64,000 bases of DNA from Metarhizium brunneum (GCF_013426205.1 NC_089422.1:3596001-3660000), one strand, 5' to 3'; shown: positions 1 through 11,967, numbered from the stretch's first letter. Notes: generated by a model not told the origin, from the letters alone. Made by a program: numbers and translations.

Positions 1-361
1 CAAAATTTTGTGCTCGAAGACGGCCGTGTGGATTTGATAGCTGCGAGATCGACCGTGCTATCTAACAATCTGCGAAGAAGAACAGTTCTGTGAGGGAAAA
101 GCTGAGGGATGTAGGTAAAGTTTTGCTTTCCGGGTCAGTTCCTGATTCATCGCCTCTAATGAAAGCCACCCCGACCCTGATGCGGCGGCGACCTATAGTG
201 GGACAATTTTGCGCCCACGTGATAAGCGGGCTTCCTTATCGATAAGGCGCAAAAAAGTTGGACAGCCGATGGGGTGCTCTATTCTCTAGGTCTGTCTAGT
301 ATGAAGAACCAACCCTTACTTCAAGTTCTCTCACAAAGAAAAGAAATTAAAGGCCAGAAAA
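1..361. other. Upstream region of imp4
   Basis: No gene is recognised in this stretch. It is the presumed promoter and 5' leader of imp4. It contains a CACGTG hexamer followed by GATAAG, and a 14-nt palindrome; both are listed separately. Any gene to the left lies outside the window. Confidence 0.6.
216..247 (+). promoter_or_regulatory. E-box and paired GATA palindrome upstream of imp4
   Basis: The hexamer CACGTG (216-221) overlaps a GATAAG. Ten bases further on is a perfect 14-nt palindrome, CCTTATCGATAAGG (234-247), made of two back-to-back GATA cores. Such sites are bound by bHLH and GATA factors in fungi. They lie about 120-150 bp before the imp4 start codon. That they act on imp4 is inference. 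Confidence 0.35.
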
Positions 362-1322
362 ATGATTGTAAGTACTGCGATGATACTGAACCAATGTTTG
401 ACTCCGTACTGACTTCGTTTCTTCTCAATAGCGTAAACAAGCACGACAGCGAAGAGACTATCTCTACAGAAGGGCCCTTCTTCTGCGAGATGCTGAAGTC
501 AGTGAAAAGCGCGCCAAGTTACGGGCATCATTGGCATCGGGCAAGCCTCTCGACCCCTCTATTGCCAATGACAAGAGCCTCAGAAAAGACTACCAATACG
601 ACGAATCAACTCCCGACTTGGGCGTGAATGAACAACTAGACTTGGACGACGAATATGCTCAACTCTCTGGAATTGTTGACCCTCGGGTCCTTGTTTCAAC
701 ATCACGAGACCCTTCCGCCAGACTGTCAGCATTCGCAAAGGAAATCAGATTGCTGCTACCTACATCTATTCGAATGAACCGTGGTAATCTTATTCTTCCC
801 GATCTGGTCAAATCAGCCCAATCCGCGGGGTTGTCAGATATCGTTCTCCTTCATGAACACCGTGGCACACCAACGGCTCTCACGCTGTCGCACTTTCCTC
901 ACGGACCTACAGTCTCGTTCTCGCTACACAATGTCGTACTGCGACATGATATTCCAGGGAGCGTGCGAGGCACGGTAAGCGAATCGTATCCTCATCTCAT
1001 CTTCGACGGCTTTACGTCTCCGCTGGGCAAGCGCATTGTCAAGGTCCTGAAGCACCTCTTCCCCCCACGGGAGGCCATCACGAGCAAAAACAAGATGGGT
1101 AACCGTGTTGTCACGTTCAAAAACATCGAGGACAGTATTGAGGTCCGCCATCATGTTTTTGTTAGAACTGGCTACGATAGCGTCGAGCTTGCTGAAGTCG
1201 GTCCTCGAATGACAATGCGCCCCTTTGAGATCCGCGGGGGTACACTCGAGAACAAGGATGGTGATGTTGAATGGCACTTGTCGCAGTATACAAGAACAGC
1301 AAAGAAGAAGAACTATCTTTAA
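362..1322 (+). CDS. imp4: Imp4, U3 snoRNP component of the SSU processome (Brix domain)
   Basis: Imp4 works with Imp3 and Mpp10 in the nucleolus. It helps U3 snoRNA pair with pre-rRNA for early 18S processing. Model: join(362..367, 432..1322), 298 aa. The first exon is only ATG ATT. A 64-nt intron (368-431, donor GTAAGT, branch-like TACTGAC, acceptor AATAG) leads into RKQARQRRDYLYRRA, which is the family's N-terminus. The Brix domain runs from about residue 84 to 270, with SIRMNRG, LHEHRG, MRHDI, YPHLIF and a C-terminal EVGPRM. The length matches the roughly 290 aa of yeast Imp4. A start inside exon 2 would lose the conserved basic N-terminus, so the two-codon exon is preferred. Transcript data would be needed to prove it. 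Confidence 0.93.
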
Positions 1323-2021
1323 GAACCTACGGCGGGACGGCAAACTTTTTCTCAATACTCTATTACGAAAGCCTGTCAGGTTGCCTGTGGCAGCTGCATA
1401 CGTAGTGGCAACTCAGTCGTGTCTGGTAGCGAGAACGGCATCAGGCCGATCAGTTGTGGCCGAGACGGCAATGGCAGATACCACACTACGTGTCTCGAAT
1501 ATCAATGCAGTGCGTCGAGCGTGGTTGAGCATGCTCCTGTGGATTCAAGCAAGTCCTATTCGATACCGAACTAACAGTGCGCCTCTGGTCTGAGCATTTG
1601 GACCTCTGCATGGCGGCCACTCGCCTCGAACGGGAAGAGGACAGACGGCATCTGCGTCAACCTGCGTAGAACCAAGGGTTGCTTCAGCAAGATAATTGTT
1701 CACAGCATAATAGTCTATCTGGAGGAAAGAGGCTCGAGCGGCAATGTCGGCGCAGATGATCATGCGGAGGATACCCACGCGACTTATTAGCAGTTTCTTG
1801 GAAAGTAGAATGCAGTGTATACATCACTAGTTGTCATAGTTCATGTCCTGTTTGACAGCGGTGATGGACCAGCGCAAGCGTGTAAAGCAACTCTGAGATT
1901 CATTCATGGCAATTGAGCGTCAAAACTGTCATCTTGAACAGCAATGATGTGTCCTAGTTTTCAAAATCATCGCCATTAGCGCAAAATAAGCCTGAACCAA
2001 GCTATTAAAGTATCAATTGAG
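1323..2021. other. Convergent intergenic region imp4 / SDR
   Basis: The 3' ends of imp4 (+) and the SDR gene (-) face each other across about 700 bp. Short open frames here lack any protein-family resemblance. Nothing else is seen. Confidence 0.6.
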
Positions 2022-3043
2022 TCAATACACAAACGTCTCTCCCACACATTCTTCACTCAGCGTCCAACACCTCTCCGCATCCCCCTCGTCCAACGCCCAA
2101 GCATTAACACAGGCAGGGTCGCTTGTGATTTTACAGTCAGCCAGATACACCCCATGGCCGAGCGTGGGATCCAGCGCAGCAACTAACGTGGTAGCACAGC
2201 CCTGGCACACAGTCTTTCTTCGAGAAGCCCTCGCTTCTACAAGGCTCTTGCCCGCAATCTTTTGTGCCATGTCCTCGGCAATGTCCAAAGAGATGTACTT
2301 TGACAACCCAGTCTCGACACTGCCGGGGTCCAGAGCAAATGACCGCACTCCCTTTGAAGCCAGTTTCTTGTTCAGCGACACCGAGAAGAGAATTTGTGCC
2401 GTTTTGGACTGTGAGTACGCCCTTTGTGGCGTGTAAGTTGTCCTGAAATGAATGTCCCCCCAGTTCATGCCGCTGTACTTGTTGCCCACGCTTGACACAT
2501 TCACCACTCGTGCATTTCCGGCGGCGAGCAACTTTGGCATGAGCTTGTTGACGAGCAGGAAGTGGGAGAGGTGGTTCGTGGCGAATTGCGACTCAAAACC
2601 GTCTTTTGTCTGGGAATACGGAGGAACCATGATTCCCGCATTATTGATAATGGTGTTGATGAATGGAATGCCATCGTCGTCGAGGATGCATTGTGCAGCC
2701 TTGCGGACACTCTGCATTGATGAGAGCTCGGCCTCTACGAATCTGACATTGATGGAGGAGTTGGCTCGTTTGATATGGTGGACCGTGGGCTGGCCCTTCT
2801 CGACAGATCGTCCGACCAGAATTATTGTTGAGGGCGAGGCAGCGGCCAAGGATATGGCTGTTTGCGCGCCAATGCCCCCTGGGGTTGGGCCTGTGATGAG
2901 GACTGAACATGCATGTAAGTGACATGTCTAAATGCTGTATACCAAGGTGGGTGCGCGTGAAGCGTACATGTTTTACCCTTGACTTCTTGAGCAAAGGTAT
3001 TGACCACTTCGTGGCATTCTGTTTCGAAACCAAAGTTGCTCAT
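2022..3043 (-). CDS. Short-chain dehydrogenase/reductase (retinol dehydrogenase-like)
   Basis: This is an NAD(P)-dependent oxidoreductase of the classical SDR fold; its substrate is not predictable. Model: complement(join(2022..2902, 2968..3043)), 318 aa. The intron at 2967-2903 is 65 nt, with donor GTACGC and acceptor TTCAG. Splicing restores GKTFLITGPTPGGIGAQTA, whose TGxxxGIG-type cofactor motif lies at residues 29-37. Other SDR landmarks are NNAG at 112-115, NVSS at 160-163, and the catalytic Tyr188 and Lys192 in YSQSK. The exon 2 frame alone would omit the cofactor motif, which is why the start at 3043 is used. The length suits the WWOX/retinol dehydrogenase-like fungal group. There is no signal peptide or membrane segment, so it is probably cytosolic. 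Confidence 0.88.
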
Positions 3044-5305
3044 GATGTTGGGTCTGGTAGATGGGTTCAAGCTCTTAATTGCAATCCAGGTGTACTATTC
3101 ACGGAGACGCAACTCATGGGTTTCACGCATTTTATATCCCAGTCCGGATCGGCCATCATATTTCACTGCGTACATACATAGAGGACGGATTTTATTCTCG
3201 GCGTTTGCGGCAGGCTTCCTCGCTGCCCTAGTTTGGTGGTCCACTGGACGTCGTTTCGTGTCAGACGGCCGCAAGGCGTAGAGCCGTAATCCCCGGCGCC
3301 ATCTTTACGCCACTGAATGTGATTAGTCGTTTTCCTTTGAACGAATTTCATACAATGAGATGTATGCAGCAAGTATTCGCCAGGACAGGTACCGGCCTCT
3401 ACGCACCGTATCATACTACCCTGCTGGCCCGAATGATACTTTCGTTGCCATCGTGAAGCGACCGCAAACAGGCAACCCGTAATTTTCCAAGGAGCCTCTT
3501 GATAAACATGCGTGGCAAAGCAAAATACTCCGGACTGAAATTCTTATCGGCGATAATAATGACGTGGGAATGTGCAAAATAGCCTTCAACAACTCGTCAG
3601 CATTCCTGCTCCAATCTCGTAATCCACAGTGTGTAGGATGAGAAGCTGATGGATGGGCCAAGGGTTCAATGGGGGAAGAGAGAAGTCGAACTTGATGAAA
3701 GGTGATAACAAAGGCGATAGATGATGATGGAAGAAGGTGGCTGATGATGAAAAAAGTTAGAAAGTCTACTGGACTGGTCGCCCCAAAGCTAGGTTCATAG
3801 TCAAGAAAACTGGGCAAGGAGAAGAAATTAAAAGGCAAACTCCACAAGACCTGGGGAAAACTCCCAAAGGAGGCAAATGTGGTGTCAAAATTGCAATTAC
3901 TAGTAGTTAACTTCGTAGACGTAGTAATGATGCTGGTGACTCGGTCGACTTTCCGCCGCAACACTTCTAAGTTGATACTAGGTATCCTACCCTGGGGGCG
4001 AGGTATAGATAATGGGAGACCTTGAACGCCATCCATTTTCAGGGCCTACCTACCTAGGTAGGTAGTAGTTAAAGGCTATGTCCGGCCTAATTAGGAAGTA
4101 GCTGATGTTTCATCGTGGCTTATGCCAGGCTGCGAGAATAAAGTCAGCTCATAATCTGCCGTCTAGCATCTACTTCGTAGTAGGAGGCGAAAACTACTAG
4201 GTACCAGGGGGCAGACGGCCAGATGCAGACCGAGTACCTAGCTATCGCGCTCTATTACCATATACGACAGTATAGTACGTAGTGTATACTGATCATGCGA
4301 ATATTGTGCTATAGACTGATAGACTTATGTAGTGATTCTCTGTAGATCTATCGCTCTTTTGGCACAGCCTCGATCTGTGACGACAGGCAGCTTCTCTGGG
4401 TCCTATTTTTGGCCTTTGTCCAAGACGAATGCCGCGCCACGGTGACCATCATCAGGGTCCTGTTTTACCAGGTACTGGTGACGAAAGACCGGTGGAATCG
4501 CTCTGGCCAAAATGGCGAATACGAGGCTTGCTGGTGTTTGGTCCGTTCATTGCCGGATTGTTTTTGTCCAAGAAACATTGCTCAGCCACCCATTGGCCAA
4601 TGTCAACATGAGTTCCCGTGCAAGCCGCCGCATCCCTGCAGACTTGTCAGCCCCACATGACATGCGCATGTTGTTCTTGCCTCCAAAGAAACATGTTTAG
4701 TTGCAACCTATCTTGTGGAATGCTTGCTGTCTTTGGGCCATTCAAGTGCAAAATTCTGGTAAGAGGCAAAACAGTGATGCATCAATGGTAACATGATTGT
4801 GCTTGGTAGAGGTTGAGGGCATCTGGACTTTTACGGAATAGAGAGATGTCCAACCTGCCTGTCTCTCTGGTTGCTCCTGCCTGCCTGGTGGCGCAACAGC
4901 ACCAACCCTGCCTCGTGGGCTCCCAGTAGTATTACTCCTTGCTCCTTCCCCAGCAGGCTGTCAAGTGGCGCTCCTGCTTCGTCAGACATGCGACCGGCTT
5001 GTGCACTACGTCGTAGTACTAGTAATTCCGTAGTAGCCGTACTAATAAAACCGAGCACCAGCTCCTTCCTCCCGGCGTTCGCTATCCGTCGTCCGCCACA
5101 GGAAAAGCCAAGTCCTCTTCCGCCAGCTCCATTTGTCCCACTTTTAACTTGAGAGCTCTCGCCTGTCCGCCAACCCTCCCCAGTGTCGTCTCAGTGTTTT
5201 CGCCGTGTTTTGTCGTCATCTTCGGATGAACGCGCCCATCGATATCTCTATTCGCACTCTGACGTCGCACCTCTGCATTGAAACCAGAAGCAAAGTTGTC
5301 CCATA
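3044..5305. other. Gene-poor region between SDR and syntaxin genes
   Basis: About 2.3 kb without a recognised gene. A minus-strand open frame of 206 codons (3416-4036) has no family resemblance and is treated as chance. The stretch is rich in short palindromes: CTACCTACCTAGGTAGGTAG at 4046-4065, CTACTTCGTAGTAG near 4170 and ACTACGTCGTAGT at 5005-5017. The last 300 bp are pyrimidine-rich and probably form the syntaxin promoter and leader. Confidence 0.5.
4046..4065. repeat. 20-nt perfect palindrome of the CCTACCTAGGTAGG family
   Basis: The sequence CTACCTACCTAGGTAGGTAG is perfectly self-complementary. Related palindromes occur at 11545, 30907, 48012 and 48116, always between genes. Function is unknown; it could be a binding site, a hairpin, or a residue of short repeat expansion. 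Confidence 0.6.
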
Positions 5306-6527
5306 ATGTCGTACCAACAAAACCCGTATTCCCCGGCGCCTCCCCAAGATGCAGGGCGCGCAGAGAGTGAGGTAAGCTTGTCCGCGAAGTTTCTCGGCGC
5401 ATCCGGCATCGTCATAACATTATGAACGAGTTACTTTCCTGCAGGGCGTGTTTGCCCAGCAAGGTGTCAATTGTTGCCCGGAGTATACACCATTTGCTAA
5501 CTATCATGTTTTTCAAAGGATAATCGCTGGGGAGTTGGCCGTTACGAAATGCAACCTTTGAACAACCAGCGACCGGTCAGCTACCAACAGCCGGTCAGCT
5601 ACCAGCAGCAACCACCACCGCAGCAACAGCACGATGGGCTTTCAGAAGCGCAATTTCTGGATCAGGTCCAGGGCTTGCGCAACGACATGAAAGCCTTTAA
5701 TCAATCCCTCGATGAGCTCAGCAAGCGTCACAAGCGAAGTCTGGCCGACAGAGACGCCAAGGACCAGTTCGGTGACTATCGCTTTGAAGTGCAAAATCAG
5801 CGAGAAATGCTCCAGGATGGGGTCAGGCGCCTTGAGAACGACCTCGCCAGTACCAGTCCCTCCGACAAGGCTCGCCAGACCAAGAAACGCCATCTACAGT
5901 CGTTAAAGACTCCGCTACAAAAGGTCGTGGAAAAATATGTCAAGGTGGAACAGGACATTCGGAATGGCGAGGAAGCGGAGAGAATACGCCAATTGGGACT
6001 TGTCCACCAGGATTGGGACTACTCGAGGCTTCAAGAAGAAGCACGCCGTGACTGGGGCAATGAAGGCGTTTTCCAGGATGCTGTATGTGCTCCAATTTAT
6101 CTCCCTACATATATTTTCTTTTTGCCCCTTCCTCGCAAGATATTTCACAGGCTGACAATTCTGTTAGCTCATGAACAACCGCAGTGAACAAGCCACTCAA
6201 GTACTCGGTAATGTTCGCGCTCGCCATCAGGACTTGCAGCGTTTGGAGAAGGACCTTTCCGAAATTGCCCTCCTGTACCAGGAACTTGCCACCATGGTCG
6301 AGCAACAAGACGAAACTATCGTAGCCACAGAGCAAAACGCCGAATATACTGTCGACAACATGGAGGCCGGTAATCAGCAAGTCAAGGTAGCAACAGACCA
6401 TGCTCGTCGTGCCCGCAAGCTCAAGTGGTGGTGCCTCCTCCTCTGCGTCATCATCATCATTGTGGTCGCTCTTGGTGTTGCGCTGGGTATCTGCCTCAAC
6501 GGCAACAGGTGTAGCGGCGGCAAGTAG
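5306..6527 (+). CDS. sso1: Plasma-membrane syntaxin (Sso1/Psy1-type Qa-SNARE)
   Basis: This t-SNARE pairs with Sec9 and Snc-type partners to fuse exocytic vesicles at the plasma membrane. Model: join(5306..5371, 5519..6082, 6168..6527), 329 aa. Introns are 147 nt (GTAAGC..AAAG) and 85 nt (GTATGT..TTAG). The N-terminus is rich in Tyr, Pro and Gln (roughly residues 1-60). The Habc helices follow to about 190. The SNARE coiled coil is at about 228-290, with its zero-layer Gln near 257 in VEQQDE. A membrane anchor (about 297-319, CLLLCVIIIIVVALGVALGI) is followed by a very short luminal tail. The second splice gives FQDALMNNRS, and the reading frame closes only with these junctions. The gene symbol is by family analogy; fungal genomes also carry other syntaxins, but this sequence fits the plasma-membrane class best. 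Confidence 0.9.
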
Positions 6528-7483
6528 TGATTGCGGCACTTGTATCATATTTCCACTGCCAGATGAAGAAGTAGCTGCGGAGCGAAGCTTGGTTGCTCAA
6601 AATGAGCACGTCATACATGTCACAAACGATATCGCTTCATATCGTGACATCTCGGGAGTCAGAAAAACTGTCTGCTCAAAGAGGTGGGTTGTTCAGTAAT
6701 ATTATATTCTGGTTGTTGAGGAGATGTTGGCGCAGAATCAACGCCCAACATACGTTTTGTTGTTGGATATGCGAAGTATTTCACAGTCGGGAGGAAATGG
6801 TCCGGGATGGATCTGCGACGCATGAAGTGGCATGCAAGCTCAAATCAACACGCCATGGCTGTATAAATTGGTCAAGGAAAGTCATTCTATGTTCACGGGA
6901 TACGGATTTCAGTATAATTTTGTATGAGAAGTAATGTGTAGGAAGGAAGAGGGCAATTTCACGCGTCACGAATTCGTCCGTATAGAACTCGATATCTCTA
7001 TATGTACCCGGTTCGATACGGCGAGCTTGACCATATTGTACTTTAAACTCCGTGCCTTCACGGTACAACCGTTTGCAAAAGTACGTTTAATTATCCAAGC
7101 ACCTCACACACTTGAGCCAGTAGACAGCAAAAATTTGGAGAGAAGTTTCATAAGTTAGGTACTTATACATGTACAAGACGACCACGACGTGACGCCGACT
7201 GTTGCATCACATGTTTTGTGCCATCCAGTCAGCCAGCCACTAAAAAGCCCACCAAAGAAACACTGATATTTTAATTCATACCTGCTTCCTATCACAGGGA
7301 CCACGAATCCATGCATCTAACTCGTCGATTCAAGGTAATGCATTGTCCACCATCCTACACTTACACTCGCGGCTCATCCACCTTTTTATCCTGCCCGGTT
7401 TTTACAGAACGAAAATGATGCGAGCAATGTTGATGTTATTTTTCCTGCCCGTCAAAAGAACGACTTGGATTTGATTAGGTTTT
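6528..7483. other. Convergent intergenic region syntaxin / tom70
   Basis: Two 3' ends face each other across about 950 bp of fairly AT-rich sequence. Open frames here are short and unlike proteins. No repeat or RNA gene was recognised. Confidence 0.6.
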
Positions 7484-9551
7484 TTATCGGCCCATGCCGA
7501 GGCCAGGAGGGGCACCGCCACCAGCCAGCTTAGCTGCTAGCTTGGGGTACTTCTCGGTGACTTGGACTTGTGTCCTGGTAGCTTCGGCGTAGGAGAGCGC
7601 GTTGACAATTTCGCCTTCGGTGCGTGCGAGCTCGGCGGCGCGCTCAAAGTATTTGAGGGCTTCAGTGACCTTATTCTGCTGAAGGAGGAGCTGGGCCATG
7701 GTGGCGACCGCAATGTCGCATTCAGGGTCAACTGGATGGGCGTTAGTATGGTGACTGAAATTGTGTTCACAAAGGGGAGGCTTACTGATCAGAGCTTTCT
7801 GGCATAGCTGCTCGGCCTCCTTGAAATCTTGCTTCCACTGGAACAGGGCCAAGGCCTTGTTGATCAGGGGCAGGACGTTCATTGACATGGGCTTGGTCTG
7901 CTTCTCCATCTCCATGGCGGTGTCGAACTTCTCAACGGCCTCGGAAAAGTTGCTTTGATCGAGCAACAGCTCACCATAGTAGTTGTAGACATCAGGCACC
8001 TTGGGGAAGTTCTTGATGCATCGGCGGAAAGTGGCCATGGATGAGGCGATAGAACCCATCTTGTATTGGGTTACACCGAGCTGGATGTGAGAGAAAATAA
8101 AGTCCTTGTCCAGGTCAATAGATTTCTGATAGTCCTTTTGAGCCTCGGCAAGATCCCCCTTGATGAAGCTAGCCTGAGCACGGTGGTAGTAGACGTCGGG
8201 GTCGTCCTTGTCCTGCTCAAGGGCCTTGGCAAACTCAGCATCGGCCTTGTCGGGCTCACCAAGCTCCAGGCTGATGCTGGCACGCTTGATATAGCTCTGA
8301 ATCATCCCGGGATCAAGCTCGATGCTCTTGTCGAAGTCTTCCGTGGCCTCGGCGTGGTTTCCAAGCAGAGTTCGCATAGTGCCTCGAAGGTTGTAAGCCA
8401 AGGCCTCATACTCGCCAAGATCACCCAATTCAAGTGCCTTCTCGAAAGCTTGTCTTGCGTCTTCATATCCTTCGCCAGTCTTCTTCTCAAGACCCTGAAG
8501 GCCAATTTGCAGCTGGCCCTTGCCCGTCTCCGCGTCGAGCTCGACAGAGTCCTCAAGACCCGCGGGACGGCCTTTCTGTCGGAAGCTCTGGAGATAATTG
8601 CCGACGAAAATGGGGCTAGGCAGCTTAGGGGGTCGAGAAGCCATCATCTCCTTGGCACGGTGCTCGGCAAAAACCTTTAGAAGTCGCTCGACAGCTTGGG
8701 CGGTGGACTCGCTCTTGAAGTTGTCAATGATGCAGGATGCAGTAAAGTCGAGGAGAGCCTCCGAGTACTTCTTCTGGTGTTCGTAAGCTGTAGCTCGGCG
8801 GTTGATCGCCTTGATATATTCGGGGTCCATAGCAATGGCGGCAGTAGTGTCCTCGACCACCTTGTCCCATTCGCTCATAGCACTGTAGCAGGCGGCACGG
8901 TTGGAGTAGAAGACGGGATCCGGTTTGCAAAGTATGGCCTGGGAATAGAGACCAATGGCCTTGTTGTATGCCTTGTCACCGTAGGCTCGGTTGCCGGCCT
9001 GCTTGAGTTTGGCGGCATACTGCTCACGTTGCTCAGGCGACAACTTGGTGACAGTAGATTCGTCGATCTCGGGAATTTCGTCTTCACTCTCAACGGCAAC
9101 GCTCTTGGCTTGCGACGGAGCTGGGGTGGGTTCGTTGGTCTCGGCAGCCTTGCGTTCGGCTTCTTTTCTCTTCCGTCTCTCCTTCTTGCTGAGCTTGGGC
9201 GATGATTCTGGCCTGGATTTCTGCTGCAAATCAAGGTCAGCTTTTGATGATTGCTTGCTTTTTGATATACACAATTGAGGTGTCTGGCAGTCGCTTTCAG
9301 ATGTGAAGCATCAGGGGCACAAGCCGTCACCCGAGGAGTGTGTGAATTGAACATGTCGAACATACCGAGTCAGAATTCAAGTAATAGACAACACCAGCAC
9401 CAGTGACTACGACAGCAACACCGGCAATGGTGTAGACAACGGCCTTGTTTTCCGATACCCAAGAGGAAATGCGATCCCAAGTCGATGAGGGCGCATCTAC
9501 GGGGATGGCTGTTGGCCTCACAGGAGGCATTGACGGTAGGGGGTTGGACAT
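7484..9551 (-). CDS. tom70: Tom70, mitochondrial outer-membrane import receptor
   Basis: Tom70 docks Hsp70/Hsp90-bound precursors, notably inner-membrane carriers, and passes them to the TOM pore. Model: complement(join(7484..7731, 7786..9223, 9366..9551)), 623 aa. Exon 1 encodes a short N-terminus and the membrane anchor (about residues 37-58, [18 protein letters not shown]). Exon 2 opens with a Lys/Glu-rich linker, then TPR repeats beginning near residue 131 ([18 protein letters not shown]), including the chaperone-binding clamp. The C-terminus is Gly/Pro-rich and ends in GLGMGR. Introns are 142 nt (GTATGT..GCAG) and 54 nt (GTAAGC, branch TACTAAC, CCAG). The second intron has no stop and a length divisible by three (see findings). 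Family length and order fit well. The start at 9551 is the only ATG before the anchor. Confidence 0.94.
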
Positions 9552-10537
9552 GATGGGAACGATGGGAAGGTATGAGAAGCTATAAAAACAACAAATATAT
9601 TAAAAAGGACAAGGTTGAAGAAACGGCCGCTGAAATGGTGCGAGAACCAGAGCGTAAGCCAGGACGATGGAGGTGCGTGGGAGGGAGCTGCTGCAAAGCT
9701 GAGCACGCGCAGAAAAAGCTGGACCAGTCCAATGCGATTGAACCAAACCCGTCTTGAGCGTTTGAACCTTTGGAGCGAGCCGGCTGCAAAATTTCAAGCT
9801 CGGCCCGCGTCAAGGTCGTCATACCAGACGGCTTAGTAACCCGCCTAGACCCGGTTTTCTGCGGGCCTCTTGCACAGTCGCCGTCCAATCTTTGTGCGCA
9901 TGATGATAGGCCGTTTCCAGCGTATGCTGGCCCAAGTTCCCTTAACCAACTCTGTTGCGTTTATTGGATAGCTATTAACATCGCCAATGCGGAAATACCA
10001 ATTGCGCTTTCCGATCTTGCAAACTTGTTTAGGGTTCATCCGCCATTGGGGCGGCAAACCATGGCAATAGCTGCGTCAATCAAGTAGCTCAGATGCCGGA
10101 CAAAACGGCTCAGACTCGTCGGTAATAATTGAGGCTTCTGCGAGCATCAAAAGTTCATTATGCGTCTCCATTGTGCATAATCAATCCTATTACCATAACG
10201 AATCCAGCAAGTGTCTGGTTGGATGACTGGCGATCCCCACTGGCCTCGTCACAACAGCCAATGGAGGTTCGGATATCCCCTCGTTGAGCATCGTTCTCGT
10301 CCGCTAGTCGCAATGTAATTCCCCATTCGCATCGGTATCAAGGGAATAATAGGCTTGCAGTTACAGAGTACTACACAGAGTTGCAGTGCGGAGCCGCGCG
10401 TGGCTATTCTCCCAAAAAGCTTGAGGTTGCCTTGCGTGCCTGGTTGTGCATACCTACCTATGTACCCTACAACGACTACAACAAACAACCGCATCCTTTC
10501 TCCCGAGACCAAGTGCAGGCGCATTGCAACTTCTACC
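9552..10537. other. Divergent promoter region tom70 / class IV PLP enzyme
   Basis: About 1 kb between two start codons that point away from each other, so it presumably holds both promoters. I see no conserved small gene, tRNA or repeat here. Open frames on both strands are short and mutually overlapping, as expected of non-coding sequence. Confidence 0.6.
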
Positions 10538-11434
10538 ATGGCAAACGACTTTTCTCTCTTCACGTCGCTTCGATTCGATGTCAAGCTTAAGCATGTCCCA
10601 TCTATGGGCCTAGCGTATGCTGGATGGAACTACCGAAATGAGTCACCACTGTACATGCTCGACTATCACCGAGATCGCATCCTGCGGGCTGCCGTGCATT
10701 GGGATTGGGATAAGGTGATCGAAAAGCTGTCTGGAGACGCAGGTCTTAGAAACCTTGCTGAAGCAGCTGAGGCTGAAATTGGTCCTTCGGAGACTGGGCC
10801 ATTTCGACTGCGAATAGTGGTCACAAAACAAGGCGACATCACGTTCCATCAGTACGACACTCCTGGCCTCGACATTGGCAACCTTTTCCCAGAGTCACTC
10901 CCTGCACCAGGAACATCACCGAGCCCAAGCCAACCGCAGGCCCCCCCGCTGCTTACCGTTGTCGTTGACAGTGTTGATTCCTCAAGGTCAGAATTCACCC
11001 ATTTCAAGACCACCAATCGGGCACTGTACGACGATGCTCGGAGCAGAGCTGGCATAGGCTCCGTCAGTGCAGCAAACAGCGTCGAGGTCTTGGTCATCAA
11101 CGAGGAAGACAACACCATCATGGAGGGAAGCACTACGACACCATACTTCTGGCGTGGTGGGAGATGGATTACGCCGCCCGTGTCTGCCAAATACAGCAGA
11201 CAAGATGGTAGTGGAGGAAATGATGGCACCTCCCGACGATGGGTCCTGGAGCGGTGAGTAAGAAACGGCATGGTTCCAGTTGATTGTAATTGCTGATCAT
11301 TTTTTGCTAGAGGCTTGGCAGTCGAGCAAGAAATCAGGGCTGATCAACTTGTTGACGGAGAGGCTTGCTACATAAGCAACGGTGTTAGTGGATTCAGGGT
11401 TGGAACCATCAGTTTGAAGAGAGGGGGCCAGTGA
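10538..11434 (+). CDS. Class IV PLP enzyme, probable aminodeoxychorismate lyase
   Basis: Proteins of this fold type IV class include aminodeoxychorismate lyase (Abz2/PabC, forming p-aminobenzoate for folate), branched-chain aminotransferase and D-amino acid aminotransferase. Model: join(10538..11253, 11312..11434), 279 aa. The 57-nt intron has donor GTGAGT and acceptor GCTAG. Splicing adds GLAVEQEI and a tail ending in KRGGQ. The likely PLP lysine is Lys157 in FKTTNR. The motif VEVLVINEEDNTIMEGS followed by a GRWITPP strand is the cofactor-binding signature of the class. The N-terminal TSLRFD resembles fungal aminodeoxychorismate lyase-like proteins. A role in folate synthesis is inference from family likeness, because substrate-specific residues were not checked. 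There is no targeting signal. Confidence 0.75.
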
Positions 11435-11967
11435 TTGACAATGTCGAAGGTAAAATATTGACACCGAGCTCACGGCATATAGTCTACTGGTGCGTGGAAA
11501 AGAAAATTAAGTCCGATGGGTGGAATCCTGACTCTTGGCCACCTACCTACCTAGGTAGGTCGTCAGCCGTATACCTAGTAGTTATGCGTACATGTGAACC
11601 GAGGACTCCAGTAACATGTTTTGGATTGGCGAGGTTGAGCGCGAAGGTGAGGTGGGAAGGAAGGACCCTTGGGAAGCTAGGAGGGCAAGTGGGGTTCTAG
11701 CACAGCTTCAGGCCAGAAGCGCATCAACCGCGCGAGTCAAAACTCATCATGACATGATTGACTACGTCGACTTGTTTTGGACAGCAGATCCCCCAAGGCT
11801 AAATGTTAAAAATTTTCTATTTCCTATTGTCCGTGGGTCGTCATGGTCAACGACGCTGAGTTCATTAGGTATCCCGCTGATTTAGTTTGTCGCGCTGCAG
11901 TCCGAAGCATTTATCAATTCTCCATCTGGGTTGCACAGCTAAAGACGCAAGGTCACCGCCGTTATCC
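11435..11967. other. Intergenic region with palindrome
   Basis: About 530 bp between two plus-strand genes. It contains the perfect 16-nt palindrome ACCTACCTAGGTAGGT (11545-11560), the second member of the family described at 4046. No gene is seen. Confidence 0.6.
11545..11560. repeat. 16-nt CCTACCTAGGTAGG-type palindrome
   Basis: Perfectly self-complementary and intergenic, with an extra ACCT unit on its left. Its core is identical to the 20-nt palindrome at 4046-4065. Confidence 0.6.

Noticed and set aside
3416..4036. 206-codon minus-strand open frame starting with ATG
   Set aside because: Composition is Ser/Leu/Pro-rich without ordered segments or known motifs, no splice extension was found, and it lies in palindrome-rich intergenic DNA.
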